Shown piece by piece: positions 8,246 through 17,197 of a DNA stretch of 64,000 nucleotides. Origin of the DNA: Gammaproteobacteria bacterium (lineage in GTDB: Bacteria; Pseudomonadota; Gammaproteobacteria; Steroidobacterales; Steroidobacteraceae). The translations under genes and the position numbers were made by a program. The stretch's first letter is position 1. Every line of letters starts with the position of its first letter. The notes under the pieces were generated by a model, which was not told the DNA's origin, searched no databases, and worked only from the letters and a program-made list of their open reading frames with translations. The DNA is taken from assembly GCA_021323735.1 (NCBI GenBank), contig JAJPKM010000018.1, forward strand, positions 1-64,000. Direction: 5' to 3'.

Positions 8246-9551
8246 CCCTGCACCCCTCGATTCCAACCTTGATGGGCGCCGACTCCGGCATGAGGCAGAG
8301 CGCGATCAGGCCGACGATGACACCGCCGATCATGTACCACGCCGGGGCCAGTGCACTGCCGGTCAAGCGGGTGAGCCAAGTCACGAGGAATTGCGTGGAT
8401 CCGCCGAAAATGGAAATCGACAAGGCGTAGATGATGGCGAGCGCGCCGGAGCGCACACGATGCGGGAGCGATTCGGTGATGGCCACCAGTGAGGTGGAGG
8501 TCGAGAGCGTCGAGGCGCTGGCCAATATCCCACAGGCGACGTACAGCGCAAGACCGGTCCGCTCACGCTCGAGCAGCGCAAAACACGGAAACACCGCCAC
8601 CGCCAGGCACAGCCAGGGAATGATCATCACAGGTTTGCGTCCGAATCGATCGGACAGCCATCCCCCCAGCGGATCGCAAACCACGCCGCATGAGCCGACG
8701 ATGGCAGTGGCGCCAAACGCAATCTTCGCCGGCATGCCGAGCGTCGAGCCGGCGTAGGTCGTCATATAGTTGAGCAAGTAATTGGTGGTGGTGGCCGCCG
8801 CCAGCAGCGCAAGTCCCGCGGCCGCAATGCGTCCATAACTGCGTAGCGTCGGCTTGACGCCCCGCGGCGGCTGCAAGGTTTCGCCCAGTGTCCGCCGCAG
8901 TACCAGTCCCACCGGAATGATCACGCCGCCTGCCAGTAGCGCAACGCGCCAGCCCCAACGGTCGAGCTGCGCGGCATCCAATGTGCTCGCCAATCCGATA
9001 CCCACCAATCCGGCCACCATGACCGCCGCATCCGCACTCATGGCCTGCAGCGAGATGTATAAGCCGCGCCGCAACGGCGGTGCCGCCTCCATCAGGAAGG
9101 CCGTGCTCGGTCCCACCTCGCCGCCAAGGGCAAAGCCTTGTACCAGGCGGAATCCAACCGCGAGTATCGGTGCCAGGATGCCGATGGAAGCGTAAGGAGG
9201 TATGAGCGGCAGACCCACCACGCCGACGCCGATCAGGATGAAGGAGGCGAGCATGGCCGGCTTTCTGCCGATGCGATCGCCGAGTCGGCCCAATACCAGC
9301 GCGCCGAGGGGGCGTGTCAAGAATCCGGCGCCGAATGTGGCAAGAGACGCCAGCAAGCTGGTCGTTGGGCTGTCCGAGGGAAAGAACGCGCGGCCGATTT
9401 GCGCGGCAAAAAAAGCGTAGGCGACAAAATCATAGAACTCGATGGCATTGCCTAAGGCGACGGCCAATACATGTCGGGCAGGCAAACCAGTTGCTGTGAT
9501 CGTGCTGATGCGGTTCTCGGCGCAATCCCCTGATGGCGCCACTATACTCAT
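8238..9551 (-). CDS. MFS transporter, metabolite:H+ symporter type
   Basis: A 437-residue, 12-helix transporter of the major facilitator superfamily. ALGNAIEFYDFVAY in helix 1 and the loop 2-3 motif GRLGDRIGRKPAM are typical of the metabolite:proton symporter group (ShiA, ProP, KgtP relatives), whose substrates are small organic acids, betaines or aromatic acids. The second-half loop repeats as GWLSDRFGRKPVM. I place the start at 9551 (MSIVAPSGD); a longer in-frame extension to 9692 is not hydrophobic and would run into the divergent gene. The downstream regulator starts inside its stop, implying that it may sense the transported compound. Confidence 0.9.
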   Translation of the reverse strand: MSIVAPSGDCAENRISTITATGLPARHVLAVALGNAIEFYDFVAYAFFAAQIGRAFFPSDSPTTSLLASLATFGAGFLTRPLGALVLGRLGDRIGRKPAMLASFILIGVGVVGLPLIPPYASIGILAPILAVGFRLVQGFALGGEVGPSTAFLMEAAPPLRRGLYISLQAMSADAAVMVAGLVGIGLASTLDAAQLDRWGWRVALLAGGVIIPVGLVLRRTLGETLQPPRGVKPTLRSYGRIAAAGLALLAAATTTNYLLNYMTTYAGSTLGMPAKIAFGATAIVGSCGVVCDPLGGWLSDRFGRKPVMIIPWLCLAVAVFPCFALLERERTGLALYVACGILASASTLSTSTSLVAITESLPHRVRSGALAIIYALSISIFGGSTQFLVTWLTRLTGSALAPAWYMIGGVIVGLIALCLMPESAPIKVGIEGCRDE

Positions 9552-9575
9552 GGTTTTACGCAAGGAACCTGAAAA

Positions 9576-10040
9576 ATGCGGTACCTGATGTTGGCGGCGT
9601 TGGTGATGAGCGGCTTGGTGTCCGCGGCCGAGTTCAAAGCGACGGCGGCGGGATTGAGCGCAGATCAGAAGGCCGCGCTGGCCTGCTTCCAAGCATTCCT
9701 CGATGGCTTGGGCAGGCGGGACAAGGCCGCGATGACGGCGCAGCTGCTGCCCGGCGCTGGGGCGGTTCTAATGCGCAAGGGAAAGCCCGTGCAAATGACC
9801 CTGGAGGCACTGACCGATCGGCTGTCACAGCCCGGCGCGGAAAGCCGCGAGGAGCGCATCCACGATGCCGTGGTCCTCATCGACGCCGACGTCGGCACCA
9901 TCTGGGCACCCTTCGAATTCCTGACGGACGGAAAGATCGATCATTGCGGCAGGGACATTGCCAACGTGGTGCGCATCGAGGGCCGTTGGGTCATCGCCGC
10001 CATCGAGGACAACAGCCGAACGGAGTGCGGCCAGCACTGA
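9576..10040 (+). CDS. Exported NTF2/SnoaL-like protein
   Basis: A 154-residue protein with a signal peptide (MRYLMLAALVMSGLVSAA), leaving about 136 residues with the fold pattern of the NTF2-like superfamily. ACFQAFLDGLGRRDKAAM forms the first helix, with a later DVGTIWAPFEF strand and NVVRIEGRWVIAAIEDNSR as the last strand pair. Such domains bind small ligands or act as hydratases; function is not predictable here. AAGGAA precedes the ATG. Only 24 bases separate it from the divergent MFS start, so the promoters of the two genes must overlap or lie within the coding regions. Confidence 0.78.
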   Translation: MRYLMLAALVMSGLVSAAEFKATAAGLSADQKAALACFQAFLDGLGRRDKAAMTAQLLPGAGAVLMRKGKPVQMTLEALTDRLSQPGAESREERIHDAVVLIDADVGTIWAPFEFLTDGKIDHCGRDIANVVRIEGRWVIAAIEDNSRTECGQH

Positions 10041-10139
10041 GCCTTAGGATCAGGCGGACTCCTTGCGGCCGATCGCTCGCGCTCACCGCTTGGCGCCTCA
10101 CCGAACCGCTATCGCGTCGCGCATGCCCGCCGGCAAGTG

Positions 10140-12080
10140 TTACTGCGCAACCGGCAGATCGATGTAGCTGGCGGCGTCGGGTTTATGAAACACGCGTTGC
10201 GTGGCTTTCACGTAGTCCGCAGGTTTGGCGAAGAAAATGTTGGGCACGAAGGTCTGGGGATTGCGGTCGTAGAGAGGGAACCAGCTCGATTGCACCTGCA
10301 CCATGATCCGATGGCCGGGCAGGAAGACATGATCGGCATTCGGCAGCTTCAGCGTGTAGGCAACCACCTTGCCCGCCGGAATGGCCGATGGGTTGGCCGG
10401 GTCATCGCGGTAGCGGCCGCGCAGGATGTCCATGGCGACCGGCAATTGATAGCTCCCCATTTCCACCTCACCGGGGACTTCGTCCGGGTACACATCGATG
10501 AGTTTCACCACCCAATCGCCGTCCGTACCACTGGTGGAGGCAAATAAATGCGCCACCGGCTGCCCGGCGATGCGCAGCGGTGCCTTTAGCACCTCCGAGG
10601 TGTAGGTCAGTACGTCGGTACGATCCGAGGCAAAACGCTGGTCATCGACCAGCCAACGGCGCCAGGTCGAATCGGCCGCGTAGGTAGGACGGATCGGCCG
10701 CGGCCGGTAGGTCACGGGCTTGGCCGGATCGGAGATATATTCATCGAATGCCGGCGAGGCCGCCGGCTGTTTGTCGAAGGACAGCCTCGCCCCGGCAGAC
10801 AGATACAGCGGCGCCGATTTGAAGGGGCAGCCGTTTGAGCAGGATTGCGGCCATTGATCGTAGCGTCGCCAGACATTTGCGCCGGTCTCAAAGGCGGTGA
10901 CCGTGGCGATATCTGCCTTCGCGGCGCCATCCTTCAGGCGAGCATCGAAAAACGGCAGCAAGACGTTGCGCCGAAACCAGCGGCCGGTGTCGCCATCGAA
11001 CTTGATGGCCCCCAGGGACGAGCCATCGCCGTTGCCCCCGCCATGGCGCCACGGTCCGATCACCAGAAAGGAGTTGTCGTGGCCGGCGCCGGATTGTGCC
11101 CGGGTCGCGGCGAATGCCGCCGTGGCGCCGTAGATGTCCTCCTGATCCCACAGGCTATGGATATACAACGTCGGCACGGTCAAAGGTCGAGCGGCGAGAA
11201 TCTTGTCCACGGCCTGCGCGCGCCAGTACGCATCGTAGGCCGGATGTGCGGTGAGCCGTTGCCAGAAGGGTAGCTGATCCATGCCGAGTAGCTTTCCCAG
11301 GGTGCCGGCCGAGCCGATGCCGAGCCAGGTCTCGTAGGCGTCGTAGCGCGGGGCAATCCACTTATAGTCCGAGGACTTCTCCGCCGTTTGCGCGAAAATA
11401 TAGTCGGCGTAGGTTTGGCGAAGCGCCCCGTTGTGAAACCAATCATCGCCCATCCACGTGTCGACCATGGGATTGAACGGCGCCGCCGCCTTCAATGCCG
11501 GATGAGGATTGATCAAACTCATCAACACCGTAAAGCCGTCGTAGCTCGTGCCCATCGTGCCGACCTTGCCGTTGGATTCCGGGACGTTCTTCACCAGCCA
11601 ATCGATGGTGTCCCAGGCGTCGGTGGAATGATCCACGGGCGTATGGTTCAGATCGCCCGACAAGGGCCGGTTCATCACATAATCACCCTCGGACTTGTAC
11701 CTTCCGCGAACATCCTGGGAGACGATGATGTACCCGGCCTCCGCCAGTTCACCGAAGCTCAAGGGCAGTACCAGCGCTCGCCGCGGGCTCTCGGCGCTGG
11801 CCGTGAATTTGCGGGCCCCGTAGGGCGTGCGATTGAGAATCATGGGGGCGCGAGAGGCGCCCTTAGGGACAATGATGACGGTGAACAGCTTGGTGCCGTC
11901 GCGCATCGGGATCATCACCTCGCGTTTGACGTAATCATCCGCCTGCGTGGCAATCTTGAAGTCCTGGGGGATATCACCCCCTGGCGGCGGCACCGGGTCC
12001 GCGAGCACGCTTGATCCGCCGAGGAGTACCGAAGCTGCGGCGAGCGCAAGAATGCAGGCGGAAATGGATACTGGTCTCAT
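10140..12080 (-). CDS. CocE/NonD hydrolase, alpha-amino-acid ester hydrolase type
   Basis: A 646-residue exported serine hydrolase with a signal peptide (about 1-27) followed by an alpha/beta-hydrolase domain with the nucleophile elbow GTSYDG (Ser179). The acid residue lies in SLWDQEDIYGA and the histidine in GPWRHGG. A C-terminal jelly-roll domain follows (HLFASTSGTDGDWVVKLIDV). The WDQEDIYG motif and the order of domains match alpha-amino-acid ester hydrolases and glutaryl-7-ACA acylases, enzymes that cleave or make beta-lactam side-chain amides and esters, rather than cocaine esterase. Natural substrates are unclear. It stands alone, convergent with the NTF2-like gene and divergent from the sigma-factor operon. 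Confidence 0.92.
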   Translation of the reverse strand: MRPVSISACILALAAASVLLGGSSVLADPVPPPGGDIPQDFKIATQADDYVKREVMIPMRDGTKLFTVIIVPKGASRAPMILNRTPYGARKFTASAESPRRALVLPLSFGELAEAGYIIVSQDVRGRYKSEGDYVMNRPLSGDLNHTPVDHSTDAWDTIDWLVKNVPESNGKVGTMGTSYDGFTVLMSLINPHPALKAAAPFNPMVDTWMGDDWFHNGALRQTYADYIFAQTAEKSSDYKWIAPRYDAYETWLGIGSAGTLGKLLGMDQLPFWQRLTAHPAYDAYWRAQAVDKILAARPLTVPTLYIHSLWDQEDIYGATAAFAATRAQSGAGHDNSFLVIGPWRHGGGNGDGSSLGAIKFDGDTGRWFRRNVLLPFFDARLKDGAAKADIATVTAFETGANVWRRYDQWPQSCSNGCPFKSAPLYLSAGARLSFDKQPAASPAFDEYISDPAKPVTYRPRPIRPTYAADSTWRRWLVDDQRFASDRTDVLTYTSEVLKAPLRIAGQPVAHLFASTSGTDGDWVVKLIDVYPDEVPGEVEMGSYQLPVAMDILRGRYRDDPANPSAIPAGKVVAYTLKLPNADHVFLPGHRIMVQVQSSWFPLYDRNPQTFVPNIFFAKPADYVKATQRVFHKPDAASYIDLPVAQ

Positions 12081-12234
12081 GGGGCGTTTCCTGTTGGGGC
12101 CTGACGTGCGTATCCCGGCAATTGCGCCGGTGTTGAGTCATCGTTCATGCGCAGTCGCTGCATGAGTTGCGCGAATCTTAACCCCTTTTTGCCCGATGCA
12201 TCGATACAGGGGGAAAGGGCAACCGGAGATCGAT

Positions 12235-13062
12235 ATGAAACGCGCATGGCTGGGAATCTTACTCATGGGTGTGGTGATCGACGCACAGGCGATCGGCAGC
12301 CTCGCCGACATCCGAATCATAGATCGCGATACGGGTAGCGTATTACCGACGTATCGCTGCCGCGGAGAGTATTGGATCGCCGGCAGACCCGGCGCACGCT
12401 ATTCGATCATGATTCAGAGTCATCGCAATCAGCGCTTGCTGGCAGTGACCGCCGTCGACGGCGTCAATGTGATCAGCGGCGAAACCGGTGCATGGGGCCA
12501 GAGCGGCTATGTGCTCGGCGCCGATGAGAGCTACGAAATCACCGGCTGGCGCAAGAGCAATGCGGAAATCGCCGCCTTTAATTTCATTAATGCCGGCCAA
12601 TCCTATGCCGAACGAACCGGACGCCCGGCCAATATCGGCGTCATCGGTGTGGCCTTGTTCCTGGAACGTCCCGTCCGCGCGCCCATATATGCGCCGGACT
12701 TCAAGTCCCGTGAGTCATTCCGGGACCGAAGCGAGGACGAGGCGCGGGCGCGGCAGAGCCCGAGCGCAGGGGCGGCGGCCATTCCCACACCAAAGTTAGA
12801 ATCCATCCAGGCGCAGTCGAACCTGGCGCCGGCGGAAAAACTCGGCACGGGACATGGCGCGCGCGAGGCATCCTATGTGCAAGACACGCAGTTCGACCGT
12901 TTGTCGAACACGCCCAACGAAGTCATCAGGATTCGTTACGACAGCTTCGAGAACCTGGTGGCCATGGGCGTGGTGCCCGCGAGGCCGGTGTGGCCGCCGG
13001 CCCCGAACCCGTTCCCGGGTTCAGTTGCGCCAAAGTATGTACCCGATCCGCCGGTCGGTTGA
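12235..13062 (+). CDS. Exported protein of unknown function before an ECF sigma gene
   Basis: A 275-residue protein with a signal peptide (MKRAWLGILLMGVVIDAQA). Residues about 20-150 look like a folded beta-rich domain (YRCRGEYWIAGRPGARYSI, then GVNVISGE, IGVIGVALFLERP). Residues about 165-275 are low-complexity and proline/alanine-rich, ending in PVWPPAPNPFPGS. The domain resembles secreted proteins with two structural cysteines, but I do not recognise a family. A start at 12196 is possible but would place the signal peptide internally. Only 11 bases separate it from the ECF sigma gene, so the two are probably co-transcribed and this protein may be part of the stress circuit. Confidence 0.75.
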   Translation: MKRAWLGILLMGVVIDAQAIGSLADIRIIDRDTGSVLPTYRCRGEYWIAGRPGARYSIMIQSHRNQRLLAVTAVDGVNVISGETGAWGQSGYVLGADESYEITGWRKSNAEIAAFNFINAGQSYAERTGRPANIGVIGVALFLERPVRAPIYAPDFKSRESFRDRSEDEARARQSPSAGAAAIPTPKLESIQAQSNLAPAEKLGTGHGAREASYVQDTQFDRLSNTPNEVIRIRYDSFENLVAMGVVPARPVWPPAPNPFPGSVAPKYVPDPPVG

Positions 13063-13073
13063 TAATCCCGTGA

Positions 13074-13652
13074 ATGAGCCTGTCGCAGGAGAGTGATGCG
13101 GAACTGATGGTGCGATTTGCGCGCGGCGATGCCGATGCGTTTGAAAATCTGTATCGACGGCACGAGTCGCGCGTGTTCCGCTACCTGCATCGCAATGTAC
13201 GAGATGAGGCCGCAGCCAATGACCTGATGCAGGAAGTCTGGCTCGCCGTGGTGCGCCGCGCGGCGAGCTATCAACCCACGGCCAAATTCACCACATGGCT
13301 GTTCACCATTGCCCATCACCGCATGGTTGACCTGATCCGCACCACCGGCCGGCTGCAAAGCCTGGAGGCAGACGGCGCAGACACACCAGGCGCCGGCTTA
13401 TTGGACAGCCTCGCGGCCGATCCGAAACTCGAGCCGCCGGCCGAGGTCCAATCGCAATGTGAGGCCACGGCTTTGCTGAATGCCGTGGCGCAGCTGCCAC
13501 CCGATCAGCGCTCGGCGTTTCTGCTGCAAGCCGAAGGCGACCTCAGCGTCGAGGAAATTGCCGCCGCCACCGGGTCCAGCTTCGAGACGGTCAAGAGCCG
13601 GCTGCGCTACGCCCGGACCAAACTCCGCCAATTACTGTGGGAATACGCTTGA
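13074..13652 (+). CDS. RNA polymerase sigma factor, ECF (sigma-70 group 4)
   Basis: A 192-residue extracytoplasmic-function sigma factor. Region 2 spans about residues 10-77 (FARGDADAFENLYRRHE, then DLMQEVWLAVVRR and TTWLFTIAHHRMVDLIR, the -10-binding helix). A linker of about 50 residues follows. Region 4 spans about 133-187 (LPPDQRSAFLLQAEGDLSVE and then a helix-turn-helix ETVKSRLRYARTKLRQLL). The RpoE-like architecture fits the family length. The following membrane ankyrin gene overlaps its end and is the best candidate for an anti-sigma partner, although no zinc-finger anti-sigma domain is visible in it. Confidence 0.95.
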   Translation: MSLSQESDAELMVRFARGDADAFENLYRRHESRVFRYLHRNVRDEAAANDLMQEVWLAVVRRAASYQPTAKFTTWLFTIAHHRMVDLIRTTGRLQSLEADGADTPGAGLLDSLAADPKLEPPAEVQSQCEATALLNAVAQLPPDQRSAFLLQAEGDLSVEEIAAATGSSFETVKSRLRYARTKLRQLLWEYA

Positions 13653-14806
13653 CACCCGAAGACGACGCACAAGATCGGGAATTATTGGAACGCTACCGGC
13701 GGGCCAGCGATACGCTGAGCACCGCACCAAACGACGCGGTGCGTGCGGCCATTCTCGCCGAGGGCCGCCGCGTTGCCGAGCAGCATGCGGCCGGGCAGCG
13801 CGCCGCCGAACAACACGCTACCGGTCAGCGCACAGAGGGCGCGCGCCAGGAATTCGACGTATCCCATCCCGCCGCCAACGATTCGCGCTGGAAAATCACG
13901 GCCACCGGAACCGCAGGCGCTGCGCTGTTGGCGGCCCTGCTGTTTGCGCCGCGCTTGTGGGAAAGCGGGCCGATAGTACCCGCTGCCTCCAGCGGCGCCC
14001 CTGCGGTTTTGAATAGCCCACCGCAGCAGCGCGCAGCGGAGCAACTCGCAGCGGAGGCGCAGCGAGCACAATCCTCCAGTGCAAACCCAAGCGCGCCCAG
14101 GCCTGGATCGATGGCGCCACGAGAACAATCCTTCGACGCAAAGGCCCGTGCGCCCAAGCTTGAATCGGCGGCGCCGCCATCGTCCACACCCGCACTCGTA
14201 GCCGCAGCCGGGAAGACCATCCCGCGAGCGACCGCGCTTTCGCCCGGAAGCGATTTTCCGGCGCCGCCGCAGCGTCAAGCCGACGCCGGGGTGCAGTCGC
14301 CTGCGCCCGCGGGCAGGAGCGAGTCGGCCAATGCCGCGCCGGCGGCTAAGAGCGAGCCGCCGAGTGTCTCATCGGCGGATAGGGGCGAGTCGAAGGTGAC
14401 GCTGGAAGCGCCCCCGACGGGTTCACCGGCGGCACCAATGAGGTCACAGCCGACGGCCGGTGCGGCACTGCGCGCCGCCCCGAGAGTGGATAAGGTCTCA
14501 TCCGGGACCGCTCCGGCTCCTGCGGCATTGGTGTCGGCAGTGGCATCGGGAGATGCCGCGCAAACCGTTGCGTTGCTGGATCAGGGCGCGGCCATCGACG
14601 GGCGTGACGAGCTGGGCCGCACCCCGCTTATGCGCGCAGTTCTACAGGGCCGATCAGATTTGGTCCGATTGCTGCTGGATCGCGGCGCGGATCTCCATGT
14701 TGCCGACAATACGGGAAATACTCCCTTGCAGCAGGCGACGCGGCAAAACTCCCGTGAGATCATCGCACTGCTCGAGGCACGGGAGCGCGCCGGGCGTGCG
14801 CAATAG
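13637..14806 (+). CDS. Membrane protein with ankyrin repeats, possible anti-sigma partner
   Basis: A 389-residue protein overlapping the ECF sigma gene. Residues 1-75 are cytoplasmic and carry a short duplicated segment (AEQHAAGQR / AEQHATGQR). One membrane helix follows at about 86-105, then an alanine/proline/serine-rich linker of nearly 190 residues, then ankyrin repeats at about 305-380 (DELGRTPLMRAVLQGRSDLV, then DNTGNTPLQQAT). The topology puts the repeats in the periplasm. I give GTG 13637; TTG 13649, which overlaps the sigma stop as TTGA, is equally possible. The gene order and topology resemble sigma/anti-sigma pairs, but that role is inference only. Confidence 0.78.
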   Translation: MGIRLTPEDDAQDRELLERYRRASDTLSTAPNDAVRAAILAEGRRVAEQHAAGQRAAEQHATGQRTEGARQEFDVSHPAANDSRWKITATGTAGAALLAALLFAPRLWESGPIVPAASSGAPAVLNSPPQQRAAEQLAAEAQRAQSSSANPSAPRPGSMAPREQSFDAKARAPKLESAAPPSSTPALVAAAGKTIPRATALSPGSDFPAPPQRQADAGVQSPAPAGRSESANAAPAAKSEPPSVSSADRGESKVTLEAPPTGSPAAPMRSQPTAGAALRAAPRVDKVSSGTAPAPAALVSAVASGDAAQTVALLDQGAAIDGRDELGRTPLMRAVLQGRSDLVRLLLDRGADLHVADNTGNTPLQQATRQNSREIIALLEARERAGRAQ

Positions 14807-14896
14807 CGGTCATCGGCGTTCTGAATACAATAGACCTTTAGAGACGGATGCAACGATTGAAAAAATTATACCGATCGCCATGAATAGCTCAGGATA

Positions 14897-17197
14897 GTGG
14901 CCAAATCCCGCCGGCGCCTCTGGCGCAAAATTCTCATCGCAATCTTTGTGGTCCTCGCTATTGTTGCCGTGGTCGGGGCGGCGTGGATCACGCATTTGGA
15001 TCGTGTGGTAACCCAACAATTCCAGGGTCGCCATTGGTCGGTGCCGGCGCATGTCTATGCGGCGCCGATCGAGCTGTATGCCGGTGCGCCCATCTCGGCG
15101 GACGATCTCGAAGAGGAATTGCGCCGGGTGCATTATCGGCGCGGCGATCCGGCCGGAGGCCCCGGCGTGTATCGCCGGGTCGGCAATGCCTTCGACATTC
15201 AAGCCCGGCGGGTGCGCTTCATCGACGAACAGCGCGATGCCCAGCGAGTGTCCATCCATGCCGACGCGTCCTCGATCACCAGCATGCGTGAAGTAAATGG
15301 TGCGGACCTGCCGGTGTTCCGCTTGGACCCGCCGGTGATCGGCAGCGTATTTCCCATTCACGGCGAAGATCGCTTGGTCGTGTCGCCGGAAGAAGTTCCT
15401 GCGCTGCTGCGCAAGGGCATCAAGCTGATCGAGGATCGGCGTTTCGATGAGCATCACGGCGTCGATACGCTCGGCGTGTTGCGTGCCATCTGGGTCAACC
15501 TGCGCGCCGGCCGGGTGGTGCAGGGCGGCAGCACGCTCACGCAGCAACTGGTGAAGAATTACTTCCTCACCGACGCGCAGACATTCGATCGCAAGGCCAC
15601 CGAGGCAATCATGGCGCTGCGGCTCGAAGCGCATTATTCCAAGGACGAGATCCTGGTGGCCTACCTCAATGAGGTCTTCTTGGGCCAGGATGGCGAACGT
15701 GCCATTCATGGCTTTGGGCTCGGCAGCGAATTTTATTTCGCCAAGCCCTTGGGCGAACTCGATGCCGGCGAGTTGGCGCTGTTGATCGGCCTGGTCAAGG
15801 GTCCCTCGTACTACGATCCGCGCAAACATCCCGATCGCGCCCTCGCGCGGCGCAACCTGGTGCTCAAGGAATTTGCCGATGCGCACCTGGTCGAGGCGGG
15901 CGCCGCGCAGCGCGCGGCCGCGGCGCCGCTGGGCCTGCGTCCGGGAGGAGGCAGTTACGTGCCGGCCTACATCGATCTGGTGCGACGGCATTTGAAGCGC
16001 GATTACGCCGAGGCGGATCTGGCAGCGGCCGGATTGTCGGTGTACACCAGCCTCGATCCGCGCGCCCAAGCTTCCGCGGAGCGTGCGCTGACGCGCGATC
16101 TACAGCGCCTGGATGCGAAAGCTGCAGCTCGCGGCGGGCACTTGCAAGGTGCGGTGATCGTCGCCGAGCCCAACAGCGGCGATGTCGTCGCGGTGGTCGG
16201 CGGGCGCGAGACCGACACGGCCGGCACCTTCAACCGTGCCTTAGATGCCCGCAGGCCCATCGGGTCATTGGTGAAACCGGCGGTGTACTTGACGGCACTC
16301 GAGAGCGGCCGCTACACCGCAGCCAGCTTGATCGACGATGCGCCCATTGAAATGAAACTGCCGGACGGCAGCATTTGGGCGCCGCAGAATTTCGAACACA
16401 ATGTGAACGGCTCCGTCACCTTGGCCAAGGCGCTCGCCGAGTCGCTGAATCTGGCCACCGTCAAGCTCGGCATGGATTTGGGTTTGTCCAAGGTGGCCGA
16501 CACGCTGCAAAGCTTGGGGCTCGAATCCGGCGTGACGCTCAATCCGTCGATGCTGCTCGGCACCGTCGAGATGACGCCGCTCGAGGTGGTGCAGGTGTAT
16601 ACCTCGCTGGCGAATGGCGGCTTTCGCGCCCGATTGCGCGCGGTGCGCGCCGTATTGGACGAGCAGGGGAGGCCGCTCAGGCAGTTCAAAGTCCAAGTCG
16701 AGCCGGCGGCACCGCCGGCGGCGGTGTACCAGCTGGTGCGCATGTTGATGTTGGTACCCACCCATGGAACGGCGCGAGAAGCCGCGGCGCGTTTGCCTAA
16801 AGGATTGGTGATCGCCGGCAAGACCGGCACCTCCTCCGACACCCGCGACAGCTGGTTTGCCGGTTTTACCGGTCGCTACCTGTCCGTAGTCTGGGTGGGC
16901 TACGACGACAACCGCGTTACGGGATTGACGGGCGCCGCCGGTGCGCTGCCGGTGTGGGCCGACACCATGGCGGCACTCAAACCGGTGTCATTCGAGCCCG
17001 TCGCCCCGGATTCTGCGGAGGACCGATGGATCGGCTTCGATGACGGACTCGAGACCACGCCTGCCTGCAGCCCCGGCGCGGTGATCATCGCTGTGCCCAA
17101 AAATACCGTGCTGCCGGGCAATCCTCGCTGCAACCCCTCGCAACCTGCCAGCGTCGGTGACAAGATCAAGTCATGGTTCGACCGTATCGTTCATTGA
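14897..17197 (+). CDS. mrcB: Penicillin-binding protein 1B (bifunctional transglycosylase/transpeptidase)
   Basis: A 766-residue class A PBP that polymerises lipid II and cross-links peptidoglycan in the periplasm. A membrane anchor lies at residues 11-31, and a UB2H-like region at about 60-140 is the docking site for LpoB in relatives. The glycosyltransferase domain has EDRRFDEHHG (Glu179) and GGSTLTQQLVKN (210-221). The transpeptidase domain has SLVK (Ser457, Lys460), SLN (516-518) and KTGTS (642-646). All catalytic motifs are intact. The start is GTG after AGGATA. A TPR lipoprotein gene overlaps its end by 25 bases and could encode an activator or partner. Confidence 0.97.
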   Translation: MAKSRRRLWRKILIAIFVVLAIVAVVGAAWITHLDRVVTQQFQGRHWSVPAHVYAAPIELYAGAPISADDLEEELRRVHYRRGDPAGGPGVYRRVGNAFDIQARRVRFIDEQRDAQRVSIHADASSITSMREVNGADLPVFRLDPPVIGSVFPIHGEDRLVVSPEEVPALLRKGIKLIEDRRFDEHHGVDTLGVLRAIWVNLRAGRVVQGGSTLTQQLVKNYFLTDAQTFDRKATEAIMALRLEAHYSKDEILVAYLNEVFLGQDGERAIHGFGLGSEFYFAKPLGELDAGELALLIGLVKGPSYYDPRKHPDRALARRNLVLKEFADAHLVEAGAAQRAAAAPLGLRPGGGSYVPAYIDLVRRHLKRDYAEADLAAAGLSVYTSLDPRAQASAERALTRDLQRLDAKAAARGGHLQGAVIVAEPNSGDVVAVVGGRETDTAGTFNRALDARRPIGSLVKPAVYLTALESGRYTAASLIDDAPIEMKLPDGSIWAPQNFEHNVNGSVTLAKALAESLNLATVKLGMDLGLSKVADTLQSLGLESGVTLNPSMLLGTVEMTPLEVVQVYTSLANGGFRARLRAVRAVLDEQGRPLRQFKVQVEPAAPPAAVYQLVRMLMLVPTHGTAREAAARLPKGLVIAGKTGTSSDTRDSWFAGFTGRYLSVVWVGYDDNRVTGLTGAAGALPVWADTMAALKPVSFEPVAPDSAEDRWIGFDDGLETTPACSPGAVIIAVPKNTVLPGNPRCNPSQPASVGDKIKSWFDRIVH

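Noticed and set aside
14810-16069. A 419-codon open frame antisense to mrcB
   Set aside because: All PBP1B motifs are on the opposite strand, and the antisense protein is low-quality and lacks a ribosome site.
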